DNA of 62,957 nt from SAR92 clade bacterium (GCA_014381985.1 JACNKP010000031.1:1-62957); one strand, 5' to 3'. Shown: positions 1 to 9,343, counted from the first letter of the stretch. Made by a program: numbers and translations. The notes: generated by a model from the sequence alone, not told the origin.

Positions 1-2292
1 AGTAACAGCCGGCGCTGAGGTATCTGTAGCTGCAACTGGAACCGCTTGGTCTTTTGTTGCTTCGACTTTAGACTCTTGAGGCGCGCTTGGTTTGGCGTCT
101 GCTTTCGCAGCTTCACCGCCCAAAATTACCGCAGTTTGATCTAACATTTCTTGCGGAACGTCTTGCCGCTGACGACGACGGCGAGGCCCTCGGCGCTTAT
201 CATCGGGGCGACGTTGCAGCTGATCTGTCTTAGGCGCATTAGACGCAGAGTCCGTGGCAGTTGTTACTGCTGTATCTGCAGATACCACTGGCTTGTTGTC
301 TTGGTCTTTCGGCTTATTGTTTCTGTTTCTTCGATTGCCGCTATTTCGGTTTTGGTTATTCCTCGATTCATTCTTCTGATCATTCGGTTGATTAGTCTTT
401 TGATCATTCGATTGATTAGCCTTTTGATCACTGGCTTTATCATTGGTTTGATTGTTATCGTTGCCCCGACTTTCATTTTTTCGGTTATTGGGGCGACGAT
501 TATTTTGGTTAGGGCGGCTGTTTCTACCACCTCGGCTTCTATTTTGATTATTTCGACTACGCGGCGCGGGTTTTTTCTCTTCCACTTTCTCTTCGGTTTC
601 ACCAAACATGCTTGCCCAAAGTCGCTTAACGAGTCCAGGACTCTTGTCTTGAGTCGCTGCAGGTGCAGGCGCAGTAACGGTAGGCGCGGGCGTTGAGGGG
701 ATTAGCGTTTTGACCGCGGGCACCGGTGCAGCTGCTGGCGCAGTGGCGTCAGAGACAACTTCTTCTTCTGCCTTGCTTAGTTCGTTAGCTAAGCGATAGC
801 TGAAGTCCGATGAGTCTTCGTCTTGATTTCGGATTCGCACGACATCAAAGTGCGGTGTTTCCATTTCGGTGTTAGGTAACACAGTGACCTGTAATTTATT
901 GCGTGATTCGATATCTAATATTTCTTTACGTTTTTCGTTAAGCAAGAACGTCGCAACTGGGACTGGAACAATAGCGCGAATTTCTCGTGTAAATTCTTTC
1001 TGAGCTTCTTCCTCCACTAGGCGCAATATTGAAAGCGCAAGTGATCGTGTTCCTCTTATGGTTCCTTGCCCCTTACAGCGAGGGCAGGTCCTAGACATTG
1101 TCTCTTCCAATGAAGGGCGTAGACGCTGTCGTGACATTTCTAACAACCCAAAGCGTGAGATACGACCTACTTGAACTCTGGCTCGATCAACCTCTAGGGC
1201 GTCGCGCATTTTGTTTTCAACTTCTTTCTGATGACGGCTGCTCAGCATGTCGATAAAGTCAATTACAATGAGTCCACCAACATCGCGCAATCTTAGCTGG
1301 CGGCCAATTTCCTCAGCGGCTTCCTTGTTTGTGTTAAACGCGGTTTCTTCAATGTCGCCACCTTTAGTTGCCCTGGCGGAGTTAATATCAATTGAAACCA
1401 TAGCTTCGGTAATATCGATCACGATAGACCCGCCAGATGGAAGTGTTACTTCGCGACAAAAAGCTGTCTCGATTTGATTCTCGATCTGGTAGCGATTAAA
1501 CAGTGGTATCTCGTCTTGGTAGTACTTTACCTTGCTGGTAAAGTCAGGCATTACTGTGCCGATAAATGCAGCTGCGAGAGCGTAAGCTTCTTCTCCGTCG
1601 ACAATCACCTCACCTACATCATGCCGGAGATAGTCGCGAATGGCGCGGACAATAACGTTGCTTTCTTGGAATAAAAAATGGGGTGCTTTTGCCTTGCTAG
1701 ATTCGTCTGTGATGGTGTTCCACAGTTGAAGTAGGTAGTTAAAGTCCCATTGCAGCTCTTCTGTCGCTCGGCCGATACCAGCTGTTCTTACGATGGCGCC
1801 CATTCCGTCTGGAATGTCTAATCCACGCATGGCTTCGCGCAAGTCTGCACGTTCGTCACCTTCAATTCGACGCGAGATTCCACCCGCACGTGGGTTATTC
1901 GGCATCAAAACAAGATAGCGGCCTGCCAGGCTAATAAACGTAGTGAGTGCAGCACCCTTATTGCTTCGTTCTTCTTTCTCGACCTGAACAACGACTTCTT
2001 GTCCTTCTCTGAGGGCGTCTTTGATGGTTACTCGACCACCTTCAGAGGCGCCTTTTTTGAAATATTCTCTGGAGACTTCTTTTAATGGCAGAAAGCCGTG
2101 CCGGTCTGCGCCGTAATCAACAAAGGCGGCTTCTAAACTTGGTTCTACTCGGGTGATTTTACCCTTATAGATGTTTGATTTCTTTTGTTCTCTAGTTCGG
2201 TTTTCGATATCTAAATCGTACAATCGTTGACCGTCTACCATTGCTACGCGCACTTCTTCAGTGTGCGATGCGTTAATTAACATACGTTTCAT
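1..2292 (-). CDS. rne: Ribonuclease E, 3' end outside window
   Basis: Endoribonuclease of mRNA decay and rRNA/tRNA processing and scaffold of the degradosome at the inner membrane. 764 codons are visible from ATG 2292; the frame stays open to the left edge, so the C-terminus is missing. The N-terminus [20 protein letters not shown] is the classical RNase E start. An S1 domain lies near residues 38-120, the two magnesium-binding aspartates sit in [17 protein letters not shown] and [10 protein letters not shown], and the zinc-link cysteines in TCPRCKGQG. After about residue 510 the protein turns into a low-complexity tail rich in N, Q, R, D and K with repeated NDQK units, then an Ala/Pro-rich stretch, as expected for the disordered scaffold half. 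RNase G is ruled out by this tail. Confidence 0.97.
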   Translation of the reverse strand, partial: MKRMLINASHTEEVRVAMVDGQRLYDLDIENRTREQKKSNIYKGKITRVEPSLEAAFVDYGADRHGFLPLKEVSREYFKKGASEGGRVTIKDALREGQEVVVQVEKEERSNKGAALTTFISLAGRYLVLMPNNPRAGGISRRIEGDERADLREAMRGLDIPDGMGAIVRTAGIGRATEELQWDFNYLLQLWNTITDESSKAKAPHFLFQESNVIVRAIRDYLRHDVGEVIVDGEEAYALAAAFIGTVMPDFTSKVKYYQDEIPLFNRYQIENQIETAFCREVTLPSGGSIVIDITEAMVSIDINSARATKGGDIEETAFNTNKEAAEEIGRQLRLRDVGGLIVIDFIDMLSSRHQKEVENKMRDALEVDRARVQVGRISRFGLLEMSRQRLRPSLEETMSRTCPRCKGQGTIRGTRSLALSILRLVEEEAQKEFTREIRAIVPVPVATFLLNEKRKEILDIESRNKLQVTVLPNTEMETPHFDVVRIRNQDEDSSDFSYRLANELSKAEEEVVSDATAPAAAPVPAVKTLIPSTPAPTVTAPAPAATQDKSPGLVKRLWASMFGETEEKVEEKKPAPRSRNNQNRSRGGRNSRPNQNNRRPNNRKNESRGNDNNQTNDKASDQKANQSNDQKTNQPNDQKNESRNNQNRNSGNRRNRNNKPKDQDNKPVVSADTAVTTATDSASNAPKTDQLQRRPDDKRRGPRRRRQRQDVPQEMLDQTAVILGGEAAKADAKPSAPQESKVEATKDQAVPVAATDTSAPAVT

Positions 2293-2939
2293 AATTCACC
2301 TTTACTCGTTATTAGGAGTGAGCAGTAGTGAAAGAACAGAAAAGAGAAGTACGGAAATACGAGAGCCGTTAGGCCGAGACATTAACCAAAACCCATGGCG
2401 CAGACGCAAATAATCTTATTGCGCGCCTCACCAAATCAGGTCAAGACCCTTGTAATACGGGCCCCATCGGTATTTAGTGCTGAGTGCGCTAAATTACCTC
2501 TTGCGTATTGGTTCCATTAGTTGCGAGATGGGCATTTTTTATTTGCCCTAAATACCAGCAGCAGTTGCTGTTGTATCAAGTACCTCTAGCTAAACTTAGA
2601 ATACAATACTTTGTCTTTCGTATTTTCATCCAGCTGACCAATTTTATTTACAACAGTTGGGGACGATGCTTACCGCCTTAAAACTGGCGCCTCAATTGTG
2701 TGGTCAACTTTAAACCGTTATCTTTTTGGTTCATTCACTGGCTGAGCTCACTCAGCAGTCTTTGGGTTTGTGGCTAACTCTTTGAGCACAAACCCTTGGA
2801 TTCTTAGCCTAATCAATTTTTAGGCTTTGTTTTTCTCAAACACTTGGTCTAAGAACGGGCGCAATATAACAACAAACAACAATTTCTACAATTGTAATCA
2901 ATCATTTAGTTATCTTAACCGAATCTAGGTGAGTACAAT
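2293..2939. promoter_or_regulatory. Divergent rne/rluC region with several stem-loops
   Basis: 647 bases without a convincing gene between rne (leftward) and rluC (rightward). It holds inverted repeats: 2472-2480 with 2486-2494 (9 bp, one wobble), 2530-2534 with 2544-2548, 2764-2772 with 2787-2795 (GGGTTTGTG against CACAAACCC, perfect), and 2806-2812 with 2820-2826 (AGCCTAA against TTAGGCT, followed by a T-rich run on the + strand). In enteric bacteria rne has a long structured 5' leader through which RNase E limits its own mRNA. The position of the first two hairpins, 180-260 bases upstream of the rne start, fits such a leader, but that is inference. No clear promoter was picked out. Confidence 0.5.
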
Positions 2940-3920
2940 GTGCGGCTTTCCACTTACCTAGGCAGCCGATCTGTGCAAGAAAATCAGTTTGATAAAGTGT
3001 CTTTTGTTGAGGTTGATCCTGAATATTCGGGTCAAAGGCTCGATAACTTCTTGATAAGACATTTAAAAGGCGTTCCTAAATCACGTATTTATAATCTGCT
3101 GCGAAAAGGCGAGATACGGGTCAATAAAGGACGTGTAAAGGCAGATACTCGATTAAAGGCAAATGATATTGTCCGTATAGCGCCTATTCGAGTAGCTGAA
3201 CGAGGCGCGCCAGCGGTGGTTGGTAGTCAGCTAAAGCGGTATTTGTCAGAAAACATTCTATTTGAGGATGACGGGTTGTTGATCATCAATAAGCCTAGTG
3301 GCCTAGCTGTTCACGGCGGAAGTGGAATTTCATTGGGAGCCATCGAGGCTATGAGGATAGAGCGGCCAGAACTGCGCTTTTTAGAGTTAGTTCACCGGCT
3401 TGACCGGGAGACCTCGGGTTGCCTGATGTTTGCTAAAAAACGCGCTGTCCTTGTAGAAATACAGCAGGCGATGCAGCGTAACCAGATACAAAAGAATTAT
3501 TTGACCTTAGTGAAGGGCGTTTGGCCGAAAGGAAAATCAACTGTTAATGCACCTTTACGCAAAAACCAGATTTCTTCCGGCGAGCGAATTGTGCGAGTCG
3601 ATGCCGAAGGTAAGGCCTCGGTAACGCATTTTAAGATTAATCGTCGGTTCAAAGAGGCAACCTTACTGGATGTGACCTTAGAGACCGGGAGAACGCATCA
3701 AATAAGGGTGCATTGCCAATTTTCGGGGACACCCGTAGCGGGTGACGACAAGTACGGTGATAAGGAGTTTAATGGTCGTTCACGCGAGCTAGGGTTGAGG
3801 CGCTTATTTTTGCACGCCTGCCGCTTGCGCTTTAAACATCCGCTTTCAGGAGACTGGGTGGAAGTTGATGCGCCAGTCCCCACCGACCTGTCGGCTGTAC
3901 TTGAAAAACTTCCAGAATAG
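2940..3920 (+). CDS. rluC: 23S rRNA pseudouridine synthase RluC
   Basis: Makes pseudouridines in 23S rRNA (positions 955, 2504 and 2580 in E. coli). An S4 RNA-binding domain covers roughly residues 30-85 (GQRLDNFLIRHLKGVPKSRI), followed by the RluA-family catalytic domain with HRLDRETSG, whose aspartate is residue 155, and the GRTHQIRVH motif. The frame starts at GTG 2940, 7-8 bases after AGGTGAG. A second GTG at 2973 is nearer the start of known homologues and cannot be excluded. Divergent to rne, as in many gammaproteobacteria. Its TAG stop is followed in the same frame by the HAD phosphatase. Confidence 0.95.
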   Translation: MRLSTYLGSRSVQENQFDKVSFVEVDPEYSGQRLDNFLIRHLKGVPKSRIYNLLRKGEIRVNKGRVKADTRLKANDIVRIAPIRVAERGAPAVVGSQLKRYLSENILFEDDGLLIINKPSGLAVHGGSGISLGAIEAMRIERPELRFLELVHRLDRETSGCLMFAKKRAVLVEIQQAMQRNQIQKNYLTLVKGVWPKGKSTVNAPLRKNQISSGERIVRVDAEGKASVTHFKINRRFKEATLLDVTLETGRTHQIRVHCQFSGTPVAGDDKYGDKEFNGRSRELGLRRLFLHACRLRFKHPLSGDWVEVDAPVPTDLSAVLEKLPE

Positions 3921-3932
3921 AGGCTTTCGGCT

Positions 3933-4577
3933 ATTACGACTCCAAAACTATTAATATTTGATTGGGACGGCACCCTTTGTGACTCAGTCGACCGCATTGC
4001 GACCTGCATTAGACTTGCAGCAGCAGACAATAACCTAGAGGTCCCAAGTCATGCTGCGGCCGCTAATATCATTGGCCTTGGGTTGCGAGAGTGTATTAAC
4101 GCTCTTTTTCCTGGTGTCGCGCAAACAGATGCGGATAGATTCGCGGCTTCGTATTCGGCCCATTTTAGACAGCAAGATCAAAATCCCTGCGCATTTTTCC
4201 CTGGGGTGCTAACAACGCTGAAGGACTTGCGTGCAAGCGGATATATTTTAGCGGTGGCAACGGGTAAAAGTAGGGCGGGGCTTGATAGAGTGCTCGCAGC
4301 AACGGGGTTAGTTGGTTTTTTTGATGGATCACGTTGCGCGGATGAGACTCTTTCAAAACCTCACCCGTTAATGCTTGAAGAGCTTTTAAGTCAGTTTGAC
4401 GTCAAAGCTAATGATGCGATCATGGTGGGTGATACTGAGTTTGACCTGGCCATGGCTGAGTCTGCAAAAATTCCAGCCATCGGCGTTAGTTACGGCGCTC
4501 ACGAGTTGAGCAGGCTTCTTAAATATAAGCCAATAGCTTGCCTTGACGCGTTCTCTGATATAAATCTATATCTTTAA
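3933..4577 (+). CDS. HAD-superfamily phosphatase, apparent ATT start
   Basis: Haloacid dehalogenase-type hydrolase resembling phosphoglycolate phosphatases; this family follows rluC in pseudomonads. Motif I is LLIFDWDGTL with the nucleophile Asp, motif II the Thr of AVATGKS, then the Lys of LSKPHP and the acidic pair in VGDTEFDLA. The first ATG, GTG or TTG in frame that opens a long frame is TTG 4083, which would delete motif I. The coding frame clearly extends upstream to the rluC stop. The only near-cognate start is ATT 3933, nine bases after AGAGG, giving 214 residues. Alternatives are UAG readthrough from rluC (same frame, no other stop) or a sequence error. Substrate unknown. Confidence 0.8.
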   Translation: MTTPKLLIFDWDGTLCDSVDRIATCIRLAAADNNLEVPSHAAAANIIGLGLRECINALFPGVAQTDADRFAASYSAHFRQQDQNPCAFFPGVLTTLKDLRASGYILAVATGKSRAGLDRVLAATGLVGFFDGSRCADETLSKPHPLMLEELLSQFDVKANDAIMVGDTEFDLAMAESAKIPAIGVSYGAHELSRLLKYKPIACLDAFSDINLYL

Positions 4578-4613
4578 AAATCAATAGTTTATGGAAATTA
4601 CCGGTAGTTAAAT

Positions 4614-5201
4614 CTAGATTATTTTATAGTTGAAGTTATCTAAAAGTGTACAAAGGTCAATCAGGGGAAGCCCTATTAAAGAACTGGGGTCCGTACTCTT
4701 TATTTCGCTGAAAAGGCTTATTCCAAGACCCTCAGCCTTAAAGCTTCCCGCGCAGTCATAGGGTTTCTCCAGCAACAGGTATTTCTCTATTGTTTCGTTA
4801 CTTAACTTTTTAAAGGTTACCTGTGTGGAATTCACCGTCGATTGACACTCTATGCTTCCATCTGGGCCCAATCGCGCTAGTGCTAGACCGCTGTGAAACA
4901 GTATGGTTTGACCGGACTGTTGCTGTAGTTGCTTAATAGCCCGTTCATGATTTTCAGGCTTGTTGATAAAGATACCATTTTGGTCAGCGATCTGATCGGC
5001 CCCAATCACCAGACAATCTGAATATAGAGCAGCTACTTTAGAGGCTTTAGCGACAGCCAGTCTTTCTGCGGCCATGGGTGGTGTCTCAAAAGATTGCGGA
5101 GACTCGTCGATGTGCGGTGATTCGCACCGGAAGCTACATTGCAACCGACTCAGCAGTTCTTTTTTGTAGATAGAGCTGGATGCGAAGATAAGGTCACTCA
5201 T
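4614..5201 (-). CDS. yceF: Maf-like nucleotide pyrophosphatase YceF
   Basis: Maf-family enzyme that hydrolyses modified nucleoside triphosphates to monophosphates; the YceF subgroup prefers 7-methyl-GTP. The N-terminal signature is FASSSIYKKELLSRL, followed by HIDESPQ, AERLAVAKA and IGADQIAD, the conserved phosphate- and base-contacting segments. The ATG at 5201 is chosen over an in-frame ATG at 5234 because it gives the family length (195 residues) and sits nine bases after AAGGA. In pseudomonads the gene lies in the same place between rluC and rpmF, but here it is on the opposite strand to its neighbours, convergent with the HAD gene. Confidence 0.92.
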   Translation of the reverse strand: MSDLIFASSSIYKKELLSRLQCSFRCESPHIDESPQSFETPPMAAERLAVAKASKVAALYSDCLVIGADQIADQNGIFINKPENHERAIKQLQQQSGQTILFHSGLALARLGPDGSIECQSTVNSTQVTFKKLSNETIEKYLLLEKPYDCAGSFKAEGLGISLFSEIKSTDPSSLIGLPLIDLCTLLDNFNYKII

Positions 5202-5323
5202 ATGATTATATCCTTTGGCCGTGTTATTGGGCACTAGCGTCCGCGTGCTTAGGTCTTAATTTACAGTATAAGTTATAATGTGAGGCAACAACCCAGATAA
5301 GTCCCGTTTTAACGCAAATTTCT

Positions 5324-5352
5324 TTGACAGATCATGGCGTTGTGCCTATGAT
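5324..5352 (+). promoter_or_regulatory. Sigma-70 promoter of the yceD-rpmF-plsX-fabDG operon
   Basis: TTGACA at 5324-5329 and TATGAT at 5347-5352 are separated by exactly 17 bases. The bases right after the -10 are GCGCGCC, the GC-rich discriminator typical of growth-rate and stringent-controlled promoters. It lies about 30 bases upstream of the yceD start and points into the ribosomal/lipid operon. The -35 is perfect and the -10 differs at one position. Confidence 0.85.
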
Positions 5353-5381
5353 GCGCGCCTAACTGAGATCGACCTTATTAT

Positions 5382-5891
5382 ATGGCACTGCCGACTCACA
5401 TTGACCCACGAAAACTAGCGCTCCAGGGATATCTTTTGGAGGGCGAGGTTAAGTGCGACAGTCTTACAAGGCTGGCCTCTTCGGTTTCAAGTATTTGTGG
5501 TTCGCTTGAGGCGTCAGTTCAGTTTGAGTTAGATGAATCACGGGCAAAAGTAGCTCGAGGTACCGCTAGCGTTACTGTCCATGCGATTTGTCAGCGGTGT
5601 TTAGATACCGTTAAGGTTGATCTTAAAGCGGATTTTGCATTACAGGTGATTTGGTCTGAGGATCATCTCAATAGGGTTGCTAGCAACTACGAGCCTTGGC
5701 TGGTTGAAGATAGAATGGCTAATCTCAGTGAGCTATTGGAAGATGAGATCTTATTGGCCTTGCCGTCAGTTAACTATCATAAGATGGGTAGCTGTACAGG
5801 CGATAGCTTTATGCAAGAGACAGAATCTAGTGATGATGAGGCTGTAACTGATAGCCCATTTAACATTTTAAAACAGTTGAAGCTTAAGTAG
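5382..5891 (+). CDS. yceD: YceD/DUF177 23S rRNA accumulation protein
   Basis: Member of the DUF177 family, which is needed for normal 23S rRNA levels and is nearly always encoded just upstream of rpmF. The N-terminus contains HIDPRKLALQG as in pseudomonad homologues. The middle has CQRCLD, part of the conserved cysteine-containing core, and a late cysteine sits in MGSCTGD. The acidic C-terminus is typical. 169 residues match the family. First gene after the 5324-5352 promoter; rpmF follows after 32 bases. Confidence 0.93.
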   Translation: MALPTHIDPRKLALQGYLLEGEVKCDSLTRLASSVSSICGSLEASVQFELDESRAKVARGTASVTVHAICQRCLDTVKVDLKADFALQVIWSEDHLNRVASNYEPWLVEDRMANLSELLEDEILLALPSVNYHKMGSCTGDSFMQETESSDDEAVTDSPFNILKQLKLK

Positions 5892-5923
5892 ACACTGTGA
5901 AGCAATTTAATTAGGAGTATCTG

Positions 5924-6103
5924 ATGGCCGTTCAAAAGAGTCGTAAAACCCGTTCAAAGCGTGGCATGCGCCGTGCTCATGATGCATTGACTGCTGCTAC
6001 TGTATCGACAGATACAGTGAGTGGAGAAAGGCACTTGCGTCACCATGTTACCGCTGATGGATTTTATCGCGGTAAGAAAGTATTAGAGATAAGTGCCGAC
6101 TAG
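5924..6103 (+). CDS. rpmF: 50S ribosomal protein L32
   Basis: Small basic protein of the large ribosomal subunit, 59 residues, starting [20 protein letters not shown], which is the unmistakable L32 N-terminus. It lacks the four-cysteine zinc site of some L32 paralogues, so it is the C-minus form. ATG 5924 is preceded by TTAGGAG six to seven bases upstream. Sits between yceD and plsX in the standard order and links ribosome synthesis to phospholipid synthesis in one transcript. Confidence 0.97.
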   Translation: MAVQKSRKTRSKRGMRRAHDALTAATVSTDTVSGERHLRHHVTADGFYRGKKVLEISAD

Positions 6104-6111
6104 GTATCTCT

Positions 6112-7149
6112 TTGACCTGTTCAATCCGAATTGCAGTTGATGCAATGGGTGGTGAGTTTGGTCCTCGGGTAACTGTTTCAGCGTTACTCGCATGCTTAGC
6201 TCGCCATTTGAGCGTTACCGCCGTAGTGTTTGGTGATCGATTGTCGATTGAAGCGGAGCTTTCCTCCTGTACGGATTCTAGCTTGCGGTCCCGAATTGAT
6301 GTCAGACACACCGATATATCGGTGAGTGATCACGACAAACCCTCTGCGGTAATACGCACCAAACAGTCTTCCTCTATGGGCTTGGCCGTTAAGGCCGTGT
6401 CGGAGCAAGAGGCTGATGCTTGTATCAGTGCAGGCAACACAGGAGCTCTCATGGCTCTTGGGCTCGTTAATCTTAAGACCCTTCCTGGAATATCGCGTCC
6501 TGCAATCTGTACCACCTTCCCAACTATGTCAGGCCGCACCTATGTGCTCGATCTTGGCGCTAACATTGACTGCTCGCCTGAACAATTGCATCAGTTTGCG
6601 ATGCTGGGGAGTCTAACCGCTAGTCTTTTAGACGACATCGATGGCCCTACAGTGGGATTGTTAAACGTCGGAAAAGAAGAGACCAAGGGTAGTGATGATT
6701 TAAAGTTCGCGGCGTCGCTACTTGAGAATGACGATTCTATTAACTATGGTGGCTTTTTAGAGGGTGATGAAATTTTCAAGGGTGCTACAGATGTGGTGGT
6801 CTGTGATGGATTCGGTGGAAATATTGCACTGAAGACTAGTGAAGGTCTAGCGAACATGATCACCGCCATGTTGAGCGGTTTATTGAGCAAGAGCTGGTTA
6901 GCTAGAATGACCGCTGGGCTTGCCAGTCGCTCTTTTAAGCAGCTTATTGATAAGCTTGACCCTGCTTTTTATAATGGCGCTTATCTACTGGGTTTAAATG
7001 GCGTGGTTGTTAAAAGTCATGGTAGCGCGTCTGAAAAGGCCTTTGGCCATGCCCTTGACGTGGCCATTGAGGCTGCAGAACGTAATCTACCGAAGGCACT
7101 AGCGCCTTTGCTAAAGACTAAATTATCGAAAAATATAGTTAATGAGTGA
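6112..7149 (+). CDS. plsX: Phosphate acyltransferase PlsX
   Basis: Converts acyl-ACP to acyl-phosphate, the acyl donor for PlsY in phospholipid synthesis. Recognised by IRIAVDAMGGEFGP near the N-terminus, AGNTGALMALGL in the centre and VCDGFGGNIALKTSEG. 345 residues is the usual length. The start is TTG 6112; AGGT six bases upstream is a weak ribosome site, suggesting coupling to rpmF, whose stop is only eight bases away. Confidence 0.95.
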   Translation: MTCSIRIAVDAMGGEFGPRVTVSALLACLARHLSVTAVVFGDRLSIEAELSSCTDSSLRSRIDVRHTDISVSDHDKPSAVIRTKQSSSMGLAVKAVSEQEADACISAGNTGALMALGLVNLKTLPGISRPAICTTFPTMSGRTYVLDLGANIDCSPEQLHQFAMLGSLTASLLDDIDGPTVGLLNVGKEETKGSDDLKFAASLLENDDSINYGGFLEGDEIFKGATDVVVCDGFGGNIALKTSEGLANMITAMLSGLLSKSWLARMTAGLASRSFKQLIDKLDPAFYNGAYLLGLNGVVVKSHGSASEKAFGHALDVAIEAAERNLPKALAPLLKTKLSKNIVNE

Positions 7150-7155
7150 TTATAT

Positions 7156-8091
7156 ATGAGCAAAAACTTAGCGTTTGTTTTTCCAGGTCAGGGTTCTCAG
7201 AAGATTGGTATGTTGAGTCAGTTGGCGTCGGTTTATGCAATGATTGAGGACACTTTTTTAGAGGCATCAGATACTTTGGGATATGACCTCTGGGAGTTAG
7301 TGCAATCGGGGTCTCAAGAAGAGATTAACCTCACTGAGCGGACCCAGCCGATACTTTTAGCCTCCAGCGTTGCGATATGGCGCCTTTGGCAAGATAGAAA
7401 GGGTGCGTTGCCATCCCAGCTAGCAGGGCACAGTTTAGGCGAATGGTCTGCCTTAGTCTGTGCGGGTGCCGTTACATTTTCCGATGCTCTCAAAATTGTG
7501 CGCGCTCGTGGCATGTACATGCAAGAGGCAGTTCCTGTAGGAGTGGGCGCAATGGCTGCCATTATTGGTTTGGCTGATGATGCTGTTCTGCAAGCCTGCA
7601 CTGACGCTAGAGATGATGAGGTGGTAGACGCCGTTAATTTTAATGCTCCAGGACAGGTTGTCATCGCCGGTAGCGCGATGGCTGTTGCTAGAGCTATTAA
7701 TTGCTGCAAGGCGGCGGGCGCAAAAAGGGCCTTGCCACTGCCCGTCAGCGCTCCCTTCCACACATCACTCATGGAGCCAGCTGCGGACCGGCTTAGAGGT
7801 CTTGTTGCAGATACGCCTTTTGTTGAGCCAACCATTCCGGTCATTCACAATGTTCATGCCGAAACTGAGTCTGATCCTGAAAAAATCAAAATGCTAATGC
7901 TAGACCAAATAGCTCAGCCCGTAAAATGGGTTGATTGCGTGCTCAGGTTGAAGAGTGGCGGGGCCGATAGGCTAGTAGAGTGCGGCCCCGGTAAAGTTTT
8001 AAATGGCTTGTCTAAAAGAATTGATAGAGAGTTAATTTCGTTTGCCACAGATGATGTAGAGAACTTTGAGAACGCATTGCTGTCTGTTTAA
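7156..8091 (+). CDS. fabD: Malonyl-CoA:ACP transacylase FabD
   Basis: Transfers malonyl groups from CoA to acyl carrier protein to feed fatty acid elongation. The N-terminal FPGQGSQ, the nucleophile Ser93 in LAGHSLGEWSALV, and the histidine of PVSAPFHTSLM are all present, as is the C-terminal ECGPGKVL. 311 residues. Starts six bases after plsX ends and is followed 17 bases later by fabG, so it is clearly in the same operon. Confidence 0.96.
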   Translation: MSKNLAFVFPGQGSQKIGMLSQLASVYAMIEDTFLEASDTLGYDLWELVQSGSQEEINLTERTQPILLASSVAIWRLWQDRKGALPSQLAGHSLGEWSALVCAGAVTFSDALKIVRARGMYMQEAVPVGVGAMAAIIGLADDAVLQACTDARDDEVVDAVNFNAPGQVVIAGSAMAVARAINCCKAAGAKRALPLPVSAPFHTSLMEPAADRLRGLVADTPFVEPTIPVIHNVHAETESDPEKIKMLMLDQIAQPVKWVDCVLRLKSGGADRLVECGPGKVLNGLSKRIDRELISFATDDVENFENALLSV

Positions 8092-8108
8092 TTACTTAAG
8101 GAATATTT

Positions 8109-8852
8109 ATGACTGATGAATTTAAAATAGCACTTGTTACCGGCGCAAGTCGCGGTATCGGAGCTGCGATAGCCGATAATCTGGGCGCTGCTGGCTACAT
8201 AGTGGTAGGTACGGCTACTAGTCAATCGGGCGCTGATAAAATCAGCCAGAGACTGACTGATGCTAAAAGTGTTGGTGCAGGTATGGTTCTTGACGTTACG
8301 CAAACAGAATCTATCGAGCAACTACTCAAGTCGGTGATTGAGATGTTTGGCGCGCCGACTATATTGGTCAATAATGCTGGAATTACCAAAGATAATATTT
8401 TAATGCGCATGAAAGAGGATGAATGGTTGGATGTAGTTAATACTAATCTGACTGCTGTTTTTCGTCTTTGTAAGGCATGCGTCAGACCCATGACTAAAGC
8501 GCGTTGGGGTCGCATTGTGAACATTAGCTCAGTTGTGGGGTCTATGGGCAATAGTGGGCAAAGTAATTATTCGGCGAGTAAAGCTGGGGTTGAAGGTTTT
8601 GGCCGAGCGCTTGCGAAAGAAATTGGATCAAGAAGCATAACCGTGAATACGGTGGCGCCAGGTTTTATTGATACGGATATGACTAGAGATTTACCTGAAG
8701 CGAATAAAGATGCTCTTTTGTCACAAATTCCACTTGCTAGACTGGGCATGCCTAGCGAGATAGCGGCTGTAGTAAGCTTTTTGATTAGTGACGCTGCTGG
8801 TTATATTACTGGAGAAACCATCCACGTTAATGGCGGAATGTTTATGTCGTGA
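8109..8852 (+). CDS. fabG: 3-oxoacyl-ACP reductase FabG
   Basis: NADPH-dependent short-chain dehydrogenase that reduces 3-oxoacyl-ACP in each elongation round. The Rossmann motif TGASRGIG lies at residues 11-18, NNAG at 88-91, and the catalytic Ser/Tyr154/Lys158 set in SNYSASKAG. The end GGMFMS is typical of FabG. 247 residues. AAGGAA lies about six bases before the ATG. Last gene before the 212-base gap that carries the acpP promoter. Confidence 0.96.
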   Translation: MTDEFKIALVTGASRGIGAAIADNLGAAGYIVVGTATSQSGADKISQRLTDAKSVGAGMVLDVTQTESIEQLLKSVIEMFGAPTILVNNAGITKDNILMRMKEDEWLDVVNTNLTAVFRLCKACVRPMTKARWGRIVNISSVVGSMGNSGQSNYSASKAGVEGFGRALAKEIGSRSITVNTVAPGFIDTDMTRDLPEANKDALLSQIPLARLGMPSEIAAVVSFLISDAAGYITGETIHVNGGMFMS

Positions 8853-8889
8853 TGACAGTTAATGTATATATGAATTGCGGTTTGGGCTG

Positions 8890-8957
8890 TCATATGAAAT
8901 GCCAATGTCGATTAACTCTCGAGTAAATTTGGTTTATGTGCGTTTTTTTTCATATGA
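8890..8957. promoter_or_regulatory. Pair of TCATATGA palindromes upstream of acpP
   Basis: The 8-bp palindrome TCATATGA occurs at 8890-8897 and again at 8950-8957, start points 60 bases apart, in the fabG-acpP gap. Two copies of an 8-mer this close are not expected by chance in this region, and the spacing is near a whole number of helical turns. A regulator site for acpP is possible; no known operator was recognised. Confidence 0.3.
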
Positions 8958-9064
8958 GGGTAGTAATTTGATCTATCTGGGGTAGAATGCCGCCCCTAGT
9001 GATAAAAAATACAGAAATAGACTAGACTTAAAGATACACCAGACTTATAAGGAGTGGAAATACG

Positions 9065-9298
9065 ATGAGTAATATTGAAGAGCGCGTTATTAAAATGGTT
9101 GCTGAGCAACTTGGTGTTAAAGAAGAAGATGTTAAGGTAACTTCATCTTTTGTTGAAGACCTTGGCGCAGATTCGCTAGATACAGTAGAGCTTATTATGG
9201 CGCTCGAAGAAGAATTCGACGCTGAGATTCCTGATGAGGAAGCAGAGAAAATTGCGACAGTAACTGATGCAATTACGTACATAAACGCGAATAGCTAG
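9065..9298 (+). CDS. acpP: Acyl carrier protein
   Basis: Small acidic carrier of growing acyl chains. The phosphopantetheine attachment site is Ser37 in [12 protein letters not shown], and the family N-terminus [18 protein letters not shown] is present. 77 residues. AAGGAGTGG sits upstream of the ATG as a strong ribosome site, in keeping with the high abundance of this protein. It has its own upstream region and is followed at once by a terminator; fabF, which normally follows, is not here. Confidence 0.98.
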   Translation: MSNIEERVIKMVAEQLGVKEEDVKVTSSFVEDLGADSLDTVELIMALEEEFDAEIPDEEAEKIATVTDAITYINANS

Positions 9299-9316
9299 GG
9301 CTAACGTGTCTGAAAG

Positions 9317-9343
9317 CCGCTCCTATTGGGGCGGTTTTTTTTT
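9317..9343 (+). terminator. Rho-independent terminator after acpP
   Basis: CCGCTCC at 9317-9323 pairs with GGGGCGG at 9328-9334 (one G-T wobble) over a four-base loop, followed by nine T residues. It separates acpP from pabC. Confidence 0.9.

Noticed and set aside
151-696. Long open frame on the + strand across rne
   Set aside because: It is the reverse complement of the low-complexity RNase E tail; composition (runs of Ile, Leu, Ser, Arg) is explained by that and not by a real protein.
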